Below, piece after piece: positions 20,885 to 29,749 of a stretch of 64,000 nt of DNA. Numbering within the stretch: the stretch's first letter is position 1; each line of letters starts with the position of its first letter. The notes under the pieces were generated by a model, which was given only the letters and a program-made list of their open reading frames with translations, searched no databases and was not told where the DNA came from. A program made the position numbers and the translations under genes. This DNA comes from Prosopocoilus inquinatus. Taxonomy: Eukaryota > Arthropoda > Insecta > Coleoptera > Lucanidae. Where the stretch lies: the NCBI GenBank assembly GCA_036172665.1, contig CM069871.1:8308001-8372000 (forward strand), written 5' to 3'.

Positions 20885-21312
20885 CAATGAGAACCAGATA
20901 CATGGGGTGGAAAAAAAGAAATTGTTCTAGTTATTTATTTTAGAATTTAACAAAGTTTATGCATTCGCGGAATATCTCTGAAGCACTAGCATATTTGTTT
21001 ACGTTATTAGTTTGATAATATGCTATGGGGGCGTGTTTAGTCTGGGCAGCACAGAAAACGAAAAAGAAAGGACAGTCTTCCGAGGTTTACTGCGTAGGGT
21101 ACTCATCTTTACGTGTACGGGCTCGTGAAGGTGGTTAAAATGTGTAGTGGATGTTTGGTAAGAGCTGTCCACGAAATATCAGCCTGAAGGAAGCAATCTT
21201 TTATTACGAGACAACATCGGCCTTGAAATGGTAATCTGGTAAAGTATTTCGTGGTTGACTTGGTGAGGTTTGCGGGGCCGTCAAGGTGACGGTGACCCGG
21301 GCTCTGGAGTGA

Positions 21313-21561
21313 GATGTCGTCGGGGAACGGTCCAGTTACGTAGCACTATAGGGGACCGGCGACATGGGAGAGGTGCACAGAGACGTCGGCAGGCGTCTCT
21401 AGGTGACCTCTCAGGTACGGTTGAATGATGCATTGTCGGGGATCGGTCCAGTGGAGTAGCACTGTAGGGGACCGGCGATGCGAGAGAAAGATGTCGTTGA
21501 ACTGTCATGCATTGTCGGGGATCGGTCCAGTGGTGTAGCACTGTAGGGGACCGACAATGCT
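21313..21561. repeat. three GC-rich hairpin repeats
   Basis: Three copies of a ~55-bp unit (21313-21367, 21429-21482, about 21507-21561) share TCGGGGA(A/T)CGGTCCAGT and GTAGCACT(A/G)TAGGGGACCG. Each unit can fold, for example CATTGTCGG with CCGACAATG in the third, with GGTCC/GGACC continuing the stem. The minus-strand ORFs of 106 and 126 codons here simply translate this repeat. Confidence 0.85.
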
Positions 21562-21758
21562 GGAGAATAGCTAGCTGAATGCCTGACCATGTGGGGATCG
21601 TGCTCCCTAGAACGGTCATGATTTGGTGCATATCCGTGCTCGGACGAAGTGCTGGAGTCACTTGTAGGAGGCGGTTTCATCAATGATCCTGAAGAGCTCA
21701 TGCGCAGGAGGCATGGTATGCTAATATCCATCGGGAGGGGTGGGTTTCATATCCGCAG

Positions 21759-21896
21759 GTGAACATGGAGCTTAATGCATGCGAAGATAAGAAGTCAACG
21801 TGCGAGGACGACTTCCCCAGTGTCCAATATCAGTATGAGGGAGCCACAGCTTTTAGATTCGCCGCTGGAGCAGGTGGGGCCGGGAAAGCGGCCCCG
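21759..21896 (+). CDS. candidate internal or 5' coding exon, product unknown
   Basis: The 138-bp block is preceded by TTTCATATCCGCAG, a fair acceptor, and followed by GTAAGT, a near-perfect donor. It is open throughout in the frame of an ATG at 21765 (MELNACEDKKSTCEDDFPSV at the start, then a Gly/Ala-rich end). Base composition (G/C at third positions, codons GAC, GAG, TTC, GCC) is unlike the AT-rich surroundings. I do not recognise the protein. It could be the first coding exon of a + strand transcript or an isoform-specific exon of a gene extending beyond this window; it could also be a transposon remnant. Confidence 0.4.
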
Positions 21897-21899
21897 GTA

Positions 21900-23039
21900 A
21901 GTGGAATGTTCCATTTTACTGAATAGATACTCGTAAAGGGATACTTATAATTTGCATGGTCCTTATTGAATTGGAATGCTCCAATGTCCGAAAGCTAAGA
22001 CGTTTACCCTCGGCGCCTGTTGTGATCAGGGAAGCGAGAAGGAAAGAAAGAATATTGGGAATGAGAGACCTAGCCAATGGTGAGTGAATGTTTATTGTAA
22101 CTCCGTCCTCTGATAGTATTTTTTGTCTGTAATATTTAAACAAAAAAGAATCTAGACAACAAAATTGATATTAATTTTAATAAATTATTATATTATGCGA
22201 GATGAAGATACTTTGATTGTGAGAGTGAAACCGGTGCAGGAATGAATCGAAAACGTTTCCAGTTTCGATTTTAAAGTGAAGCCACTTTTAAAAAGAGCCC
22301 CCAGTCGCCGATGAAATTGTTAAATTTAAGCGACGTCGAGCAATCGAGCTATATAGCACGTACGTATACATATAACTCTCATGACTAGCCTTTTTACATT
22401 CGCCAATAATAAATTCCTAACGACATTTTTGCATACCTAATAGAGCTGCAAAAATCTCATATTTTGCTACTTCCTTCGGCGGACGGCAAGGCACTTTGGT
22501 AACAAATTGCTCTTGTGCATTTTTCAGGCCATTAAAACTTTAATGTAAACGAGTTTAATTTTATGACGTTTCTTTTTTTTTCTTGTTTTCGATGTTGCAC
22601 GGCCGATATGCAAATGCGCGCCGTACAATATTTAAAAGTGAAACGAAACTTTGGTTTTCTTTGAGCTACGCTGATTTAAACGTGTTGCCTCTGTTTTCGA
22701 AACTTGACGCATAAATTTTCTTGACATGAAAAGTATTGGCAGGTTCAGGGCCCAGAACTTTTTTTTTTTAACAATACTAGCCGCCTTGTAAAATGAATAT
22801 AATATAAGTAGCTCAAGTGTTGATTTAAACAAAATCAAAATACTTTTTTAAACTTTATCTCTCAAATTGGTCCGTTTATATAATTAATGCAACAGATAAA
22901 ACGAAAGAATTTCTTCTTTAAAATACCATCAGCGATCAACGGAATTTATAATTAGGGCAGACTGTGACATTTTCCAAAAAAAGTTGGCAACGCAGGCTTA
23001 CAGTTTGAAATTAAAAATTTTAATTGTCAGAATTGTGAC
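21900..23039. other. no recognised gene
   Basis: AT-rich sequence after the candidate exon. If that exon is real this is intron. A GC-richer patch at 22290-22370 shows no signal I can name. Confidence 0.4.
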
Positions 23040-24232
23040 ATTTAATTTTTTAAATGATCGATAATAACGGTTTTGCCTTGTGGATCCCGCCCTCCCCCCT
23101 GATATTCTAAAAAATGGTTTAAACCAGTATAAAGCCTGAACATAACCTCAAATATGACAACTGTCAACTTATCATTTATTTCTCATTGTATCCAACCGCA
23201 CAGCATAAAATAGCACCAATCACAGCCTCCTCTAATCATGAATTCCATTGATCACCCGGTATAATATAAACATACATCTGAATGTGGTTAAATTAAAAGT
23301 GAACGACGAATTTAATGTTTTAAATGATCGATAATAACGGTTTTGCCTTGTGGATCTCGCCCTCCCCCCTGATATTCTAAAAAATCGTTTAAACCAGCAT
23401 CCATACGAAATAAAATAACAAAATAGATATTGTATAAAGCCCGAGCATAACCTCAAATATGACAACTGTCAACTTATCTATCTTGTATTTCTCATTGTAT
23501 CCAACCGTACAGCATAAAATAGCACCAATCACAGCCTCCTCTAATTATGAATTCCATTAATCACCCGGCATAATATAAATATACATCTGAATGTGGTTAA
23601 ATTAAAAGTGAACGACACATTCAATGTTTTAAATGATCGATAATAACGGTTTTGCCCTTGTGGAACCCGCACTCCCTCCTAATATTCTAAAAAATGGTTT
23701 CAACCAGCATCCATACGAAATAAAATAACAAAATAGAGATTGTATAAAGCCCGAGCATAACCTCAAATATGACAACTGTCAACTTATCATTTATTTCTCA
23801 TGGTATCCGACCGCACAGCATAAAATAGTACCAATCACAGCCTCCTCTAATTATGAATTCCATTAATCACCCGGTATAATATAAACACACATCTGAATGT
23901 GGTTAAATTAAAAGTGAACGACGCATTTAATGTTTTAAATGATCGATAATAACGGTTTTGCCTTGTGGAACCCGCCCTCCCCCCTAATATTCTAAAAAAG
24001 TGGTTTAAACCAGCATCCATACGAAATAAAATAACAAAATAAAGATTGTATAAAGCCCGAGCATAACCTCAAATATTAGAACTGTCAACTTATCATTTAT
24101 TTCTAATTGTATCCAACCGCACCGCATAAAATAGCACCAATCACAGCCTCCTCTAATTATGAATTCCATTAATCACCCGGTATAATATAAACACACATCT
24201 GAATGTGGTTAAATTAAAAGTGAACGACGCAC
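23040..24232. repeat. tandem array, ~305-bp unit, four copies
   Basis: AAATGATCGATAATAACGGT begins copies at 23052, 23322, 23631 and 23937 (spacings 270, 309, 306). The first copy lacks a ~37-bp stretch (CATCCATACGAAATAAAATA...) found in the others. Each unit contains ATCACCCGG(T/C)ATAATATAAA, a word also found at the right ends of the elements at 33077 and 50062. The array ends near 24232 at GAACGACGCACGCG. Confidence 0.9.
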
Positions 24233-24620
24233 GCGTTTCGCTTTGAGGTTAAATTGCTTTTAAACGTTTTTAATCACCGAAAGTCTAGCAAAAATAAAAA
24301 GGTATTTTTGTAAAAATGTTTTAAATTGTTTGCGTTTTAACCCACTGCACTTTAAAATTAATATTCACAATAGATTAACTCGTATTTGTTGTTAATAACA
24401 CAGAGGTTATTCTCATGATTTTTTTTTTTGATTCGATTAATCCCCGTGCCTTTTTCATTCTAGATGTAAACTAATTCAAACCTCAGAGTTTTTGATAACA
24501 TCCATGAAAAAAAGGTTGTTTTCTGGCGCAGTTTACAAACTATGAGGGTGACCGATACTTCACCCACAATAAATACCGCAGTCAGAAACATTAATTCGCA
24601 AGAAACTCACCGCATAAAAT

Positions 24621-24694
24621 TGGCGCCCGACGTGGGGCAACTCTTCACAGTCATCAACAACAACACAGCAGGGAAATGGCGCCCAACGTCGGGC
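24621..24694 (+). mobile_element. LTR-retroelement primer-binding-site-like motifs (two)
   Basis: TGGCGCCCGACGTGGGGC (24621-24638) and TGGCGCCCAACGTCGGGC (24677-24694) are near-perfect complements of the 3' end of an animal tRNA-Lys (CUU type), the sequence used as a minus-strand primer site by many Gypsy-like elements. A TGGCGCAGT word at about 24523 is reminiscent of a tRNA-Ser type site. I cannot delimit an LTR upstream or gag downstream, so this is at most a relic of an element leader. Two sites 56 bp apart is odd. Confidence 0.45.
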
Positions 24695-24879
24695 CTTGCA
24701 TTCCTCGCTTCCTCATTGCATCATGTTCAAAGGAATTATTTATATCTGAAGAAAACGACGGTGATGATAAAACATGTTTTGAATATTAGAAAAATTAAGA
24801 GAATTGCTTAATCTAAGTGAACCTTGAAAAAGTTGATTACGTTTTCAATTAAAAAAAAAAATCTCTTTGTGTCTTTAAT

Positions 24880-24921
24880 GTAGGCAACCATACAAACGAC
24901 GGCGTTCGGTAGGTTGCCTAC
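24880..24921. repeat. short hairpin, 10-bp stem
   Basis: GTAGGCAACC (24880-24889) pairs with GGTTGCCTAC (24912-24921). Confidence 0.8.
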
Positions 24922-25380
24922 ACTACTAAGACTACTTGTTTTTTGAATAATCTAATTTATTACTTAAAATCTAACCCCACTGAGGGAACGCATGGCCTGT
25001 AACGAAAACAAGCATGCAAAAATGCCTGTCTGTTCGAATATTTTTAATTAACGTGAAATCCCACCGCCTGGCCACCAATTATATAGGATGGTATTTCTAA
25101 GATTTGAATTTTCTGAATTTCTAAAAAGAAAACACGAAAATATGAGAGTGTCACTTAAGGCGCAATTCTCCTGGGGCAGCGCACGGCGCGTAACGAAAAC
25201 GAGCATTGAACAATACAAGAAAAAAGAAGCCCTTTTTTAAATATAAATCTAAACAAATTACCCTAAATTTTTGAAACTGGAATTTGGTAAATGTGGTCAA
25301 AGAGAAGAGATTCTTTTGAACGCTGAAATCTGATAATCTTTACAAATTTATCAAATTCTTTGCAAAGACAGAGAGTTTTG
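24922..25380. other. AT-rich with a weak repeated word
   Basis: GTAACGAAAACAAGCAT (about 25000) and GTAACGAAAACGAGCAT (about 25191) recur; nothing else is recognised. Confidence 0.4.
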
Positions 25381-26740
25381 TTTTCAAGGTCATCCAAATA
25401 GGGGTTCCAAATTTTGAAAACGGCAGGAAAGTGAGTTTGATTGTTATTTTGTTAACCGTGCAATAAATTCGGAAGGCACACTGATGGACCATTTCCTGTC
25501 GGCATTTTGGGAATCACTGGCCTAAAACCGTCGTTGTCCTCTGCTTAGTCAAGTAATTTTGACTATTATTTCGTCCATTTCAAAAAAAAAAAAAAAACAA
25601 ATATATAAACCCTTTTGTTAAGTTTGTGTAATAAATTTGGAAGGAAAACTTGATGGACTATTTTCTGTCGACTTTTTGGGAATCACTGGTACGAAATCGT
25701 CGTCTTCTGCTTAGTCAAGTCATTTTGACTTTATTTCATCCATTTAAAAAAAAAAAGATTGGATAAATTCTTCAGAAGTCTAAACAAGAAAAAGTTGCTC
25801 CGGTAATAGTTTGGTGACTTTAGCTCTCCTTAGAATGAAATCAATTAAAAATGCAATTTAAATTTTGTGAAAACGATGAAGTTCAACTTGCAAGGTCAAT
25901 CAGTAGCGGTTCTCATTTTTCTTTTTCTTTTTCTTTTTTCTTGAAAAGTGCCACGCGGTTATTTCGAATAATTTGGTGAATTTACCCAAAAGAAAATCCT
26001 TTTGGACGTGTTCAAATCTGAGACGCTTCACAACGCGAGCAAAACTTGTTAAAAAAATATAAAATTTAGTTTTCAAGGTCATCTAGATAGGGGTTCAAAA
26101 GTTTTGGTGGTGGAAAATTTATTTTAATTTATATTTTATTAACTGCGCAATAATTTTAGAAAGAACCCTTCAAGGACCATTTCCTGCCGACATGTTGGGA
26201 ATCGCTGAACTAAAACTGCCTTCTGTTTGGCCAGGTAATAGGTGCTTAAAAGTTTGAATCGTGCTTCGAATAGTTTGGACCGTATGTCGTAGTTGTTGCC
26301 ACAGAACACCTGACATGAATTTTTGATTGACAGTTCATTTGTAAATAACCACAATTCAATCCAAACAAGTTTTAAAAATAGAGAGATTCAAAGATAAGAA
26401 CGTCTGTTTTTGACGTTTGGATCACGATTTTGTGAGCGAAAGAAAGCGATCACTCTGAAAAAAAAATCTATAACTTTAGCCTCGTTTCGACTCCTGTCAG
26501 TTAAAATTTTGGCAGAAAAATAGAAAGTTCAATTGTCCAAGGTCGTTCAGACAAGCGGTGCCAAATTTTCGTTTTGTTGGAAACTGTGAAAAGACGATTT
26601 TATTGACAATTTGTCAATTGTTCAATCATTTTGGAAAAGAATCCTCGAAGACGCTTTCCTGTCGACATTTTGGGAATTCCTGGTCTAGGACTGTCGGGTG
26701 CTCAGACAAGTAGTGGTCTGAACAAAAAAAAAATTCTAAT

Positions 26741-27111
26741 GGCCGGTTGCATCAATGTTTTAAGCAGAGCTGAAATTTAAGTCGTGTTTAGAACATGACA
26801 TTTTACGTAAGTTCAACAAAATGTCAGACACATTCTAACATAATACTTAAATGAAGTTTCATGCCCGTTTGCACCACTTTCAGTTACAAGTTTAAGTCTC
26901 ACTTAAATGTGAGTTTAAAAGTGACACTTTTTCCGTAATAGAAAGTGTCACTTAACCATTTAAGTAGGACTTAAAATTTTAAGTGAAAGTGGTGCAAACG
27001 GGCTTAAGTTCCAGTCAGAATGTGATTGACATTATACTCACCATGCATAAATGTCATGTTCTAAACATGACTTAAACTTAAGTTTTACTTAAAATATTTG
27101 TGCAACCGGGC
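26741..27111. mobile_element. palindromic MITE with a second palindrome nested inside
   Basis: GGCCGGTTGCA at the left and TGCAACCGGGC at the right form the ends, and the arms share TTTAGAACATGACA and its complement. The centre is occupied by a similar palindromic element (26863-27003). No ORF. Flanking AATG/ATAA gives no clear target duplication. Confidence 0.8.
26863..27003. mobile_element. nested palindromic MITE (141 bp)
   Basis: GCCCGTTTGCACCACTTTCA at the left is matched by TGAAAGTGGTGCAAACGGGC at the right, a perfect 20-bp terminal match, and AAGTGACACTTT/AAAGTGTCACTT closes the hairpin. It sits in the middle of the older palindrome 26741-27111, so it transposed later. Confidence 0.9.
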
Positions 27112-27140
27112 ATAAGGCAACTATAGTTTCTTGACTATAT

Positions 27141-27285
27141 GGCCGGTTGCACCAAACACTTAAGTCGAACTTAAATTTAAGTACTGCTCATAATGTGACA
27201 CTTGAGGTTACAAAACATTCAGTAAATCATATTCTAAGCGGTGCTTAAAGTTAAGCTGACCTTAAGTGTTAGGTGCAACTGGCCA
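27141..27285. mobile_element. palindromic MITE, same family
   Basis: GGCCGGTTGCACCAAACACT and AGTGTTAGGTGCAACTGGCC are inverted ends. The interior keeps CTTAAGTC/GACCTTAAG-type pairs. It lies 30 bp from the previous element. Confidence 0.85.
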
Positions 27286-27607
27286 TTAGTCTCCCTTAGA
27301 CTCCCGTAAGTAAAATAAATTTTGCAATAAAAATAAGTTCAATTTTCAAGGTCATCCAGAAGGGTTTCTTTTATTTTTTAAGATGGCCAAAAGGTGAATT
27401 TCGTAAGAAACGGATTCTTGGCTTCGGATTAAAGGAAATTTACGAGATTTATTGCCGAGCGAACGCCTTTTTTGCCGCCGTAAAACATATGAATGGAATC
27501 GAAATTTTTAAGCTGTTTTTTTTTAAAAATTTAAATAATTAACTTTCTGGCAGAATTCATTTTCTTGTCCGCCCTGATTGCGCCGTTTATTGTGATCGGG
27601 GTAGGTA

Positions 27608-27620
27608 TTTGATTTTAAGA
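27608..27620. repeat. target-site duplication, left copy
   Basis: TTTGATTTTAAGA, identical over 13 bases to 28011-28023, on the outer edge of the hammerhead foldback. Confidence 0.8.
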
Positions 27621-28010
27621 GTACGAACATGTGCCGAAGATGCCTCACTGTTCACTTTCGATGTTTAGGTCGCGCTCGATAGATCGATATAAAACAAACG
27701 CATAGATTTAAATGAAATCGTGCATCATGGTTCTATTTAAAACTGTACGCATTTGCGAAAAATTGAACGAGTCGTTTTTGGTTTGCAGTGAGAATGTCGA
27801 GCTACGTCTCTGCTGATGAAGCCCTAAACAGGGCTGAAACAGATGTACAGAGGCTGCTCGAGGTTTTCACTGCAATCAAAAACGATTTGCAACAATTTTT
27901 TTTTAAGACTGTACGTTTGTTTTACATCGAGGTAATATCGCGGTATCGAGCGCGACCTAAACATCGAGAGTGAACAGCGATGTATCTTCGGCATGTTCGT
28001 ACCCTAAGTG
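27621..28010 (+). mobile_element. non-autonomous foldback element with central hammerhead ribozyme
   Basis: This 390-bp block begins GTACGAACATG and ends CATGTTCGTACCCTAAGTG. Its halves are inverted copies: TTCACTTTCGATGTTTAGGT, GTCGCGCTCGATA, AAAACAAACG and TTGCAGTGA all have complements in the right half. A complete type I hammerhead occupies the turn, so stem I runs on into the long arms. Perfect 13-bp direct repeats flank the block. There is no coding capacity. The 13-bp duplication is longer than most DNA transposons make and fits reverse-transcription-based insertion, as does the ribozyme, which is known from Penelope-like elements and their relatives. The mobilising protein is not in this window. 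The open frame 27788-27973 is a by-product. Confidence 0.8.
27797..27861 (+). ncRNA. hammerhead ribozyme, type I, minimal stem III
   Basis: All core elements are present. CUGAUGA is at 27813-27819. Stem II is 6 bp (27820-27825 with 27830-27835) closed by an AAAC loop. GAAA is at 27836-27839. Stem III has two pairs (A27839-U27846, C27840-G27845) around an AGAU loop. The cleavage triplet is GUA, with the predicted cut after 27847. Stem I has an inner 5 bp (27808-27812 with 27848-27852), an internal loop of 5 and 3 bases, and an outer 6 bp (27797-27802 with 27856-27861); the internal loop is where the stem I-stem II tertiary contact is expected. Such short-stem-III motifs are known from retroelement and satellite RNAs and may need dimers for best activity. 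Confidence 0.85.
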
Positions 28011-28023
28011 TTTGATTTTAAGA
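28011..28023. repeat. target-site duplication, right copy
   Basis: TTTGATTTTAAGA, identical to 27608-27620. Confidence 0.8.
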
Positions 28024-28056
28024 TTGCCTAATTTGCAGGGTAGGTAGGTAGGTACA

Positions 28057-28166
28057 ACGACGCTCACCATAAATGGTGTTACCATTTGACAGTTTCGTAG
28101 CCCTTACGCTGAATGATCTTAAGGGTGTGGTTCGCATGCAAGAGTATCGTTTAAGTTGAGCGTCGT
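28057..28166. repeat. short inverted repeat
   Basis: ACGACGCTCA (28057-28066) pairs with TGAGCGTCGT (28157-28166), 90 bp apart. GTAGGTAGGTAGGTAC lies just upstream. Confidence 0.6.
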
Positions 28167-28423
28167 AGTACATTTGAACTTCGAACTCATTTAACGTATT
28201 TAATAGTATAATTCCGCCCGTTGTTTGTAATTCTTATTATTTATTGAATTTTTATGATACAATAACAATAAAAAAAAAGCACGCCAAATTTTATCTCGCG
28301 CGCGTCCAAATATAAACAACCTCACTTGTTTATTGTTGGCCAGATAACCTGCGCAACTTATTAAGGTGCGTTGCTTAATCTTATCGGGGAGTGTTATTTT
28401 GTAGATGCGATGCGAATCTCATG

Positions 28424-28440
28424 AATGATGATGATGATGA
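28424..28440. repeat. (ATG)n microsatellite
   Basis: ATGATGATGATGATGA. A second simple run, (GATGA)n, lies at 28636-28658. Confidence 0.9.
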
Positions 28441-28881
28441 AATGCAAGGACCGAAACGCCCGGGGCGATTGTTGGTTGTTGTTGTAGAGAGCCGATCGCG
28501 CTCCGCAAAAGGACTTCGTGGTCAAGCAAGCAGATGTACATACGTAGTTTGGTAGAGGAGGTGATTATTATTAATTTGCTCCGCCTGGAATTTCGCCGTG
28601 TAAACGGACGTAATCCTTACGTAATTGATTATTATGATGAGATGAGATGAGATGAGATAACAGGAGCGCAGTGATCTTCACGTAAACGAGTGATACTGAT
28701 AGAAAGATAAAGATGCATTATTTTTTATTTTATTTTTTTTTAATCAATCTTGCAGTCGAAAACTGGATCGTTATCGTTTTTGTGTTTTTAATTTGGTAAT
28801 AGCTTGTAAATTGTGATCACATAATAAAAGATAAGTAAATATTATAAATTATTAGTAAGTCCCTACTGGTCTAAAAAAAAA

Positions 28882-29129
28882 ATGGTTATCATCAGGGAAA
28901 AGAATTCGGGCCACTTGTTCCGCGAACAATGCGAAAATTTAGTACTGGGACTGTATTAGCCCCGCCCACAATAATCTTTGTCAAATGGAAACGCTCGCGT
29001 TCTCCTTCTACCCATCAATAAAAATTCGATGTACCGGAGCAGCGAGATGGTGGCGGGAGCAAAGAGTATATTCTACGTAAAAAGCACTCAACACCAAGTG
29101 GCCTGAATTCTCTAGCCTAGTTATCATAT
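28882..29129. mobile_element. MITE with GAATTCRGGCCACTTG terminal repeats
   Basis: The left end carries GGTTATCATCAGGG...GAATTCGGGCCACTTG. The right end carries its complement CAAGTGGCCTGAATTC...AGTTATCAT. About 248 bp with no ORF. A single right-type end of the same family occurs at 39553-39610. Confidence 0.75.
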
Positions 29130-29543
29130 ATAAAGGAGGCCCAATCCACAACTAATTGTGAAGTGGAAGGATAATTAATATCTACCCTGGCCAGTTCATC
29201 TTCATTAAGATGAGAATAAAGTATTATTGTATGCAATCCAATAGTAAGCATCACTTGGAGATAAAAGCATAAATATTAGCCGAAGTGTCATCTCCTTTGA
29301 TGCAAACTCATTGAGCCAAATCAAAGCCAGACTTACAACAGACGATTTGCAGTCAATTACTTATGGAACAACTTAAATAATATCGTCCTCCTCGGCATTA
29401 TCATCATCATCAGGGTTGCCAGGTTTTGTTGTCGATAAAATGTAGCCAAAAAGCGCCATTTTTTCTAAAATGCTATGTTTATCTTTCCGAATTCTCCATA
29501 AGGCCTATACTGCATTCTAAAAGCGGAACGGGCTGTAGTAAAC

Positions 29544-29712
29544 GATTACAGTTTCCTGTAATTTTACAATTACAGTTTCCTGTAATTTTTTTCTCTCCCT
29601 AAAGACTATACAGATTTACAAAAGTTTTGAGCTTATCAAAGTGTCATCTGTAAAATCGTATTTAAAGCAGCAAAAGGAAAAGGAGCAAGAAAAATTACAG
29701 GAAACTGTAATT
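29544..29712. repeat. hairpin with three ATTACAGTTTCCTGTAAT words
   Basis: ATTACAGTTTCCTGTAAT at 29544 and 29568 is matched by ATTACAGGAAACTGTAAT at about 29694, with flanking TTTTTTC/GAAAAAT extending the stem. The word itself is an imperfect palindrome. Confidence 0.8.
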
Positions 29713-29749
29713 ACCTACTATTTTTTTTTGCTTTCGTTTCGACTGTGAT

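Larger units (their letters stand above)
25380..27360. repeat. diverged tandem-like repeat with CAAGGTCATCCA word
   Basis: Words CAAGGTC(A/G)T(C/T), GGACCATTTCCTG, CGACATTTTGGGAAT and TCAGT/GTCAAGTA recur in the same order near 25384, 25640 (partial), 26073, 26537 and 27346. Copies are strongly diverged and the last part is interrupted by palindromic MITEs. Confidence 0.65.

Noticed and set aside
21281..21731. Minus-strand ORFs of 106 and 126 codons with repeated peptide motifs
   Set aside because: Direct translation of three GC-rich hairpin repeats; no other coding evidence.
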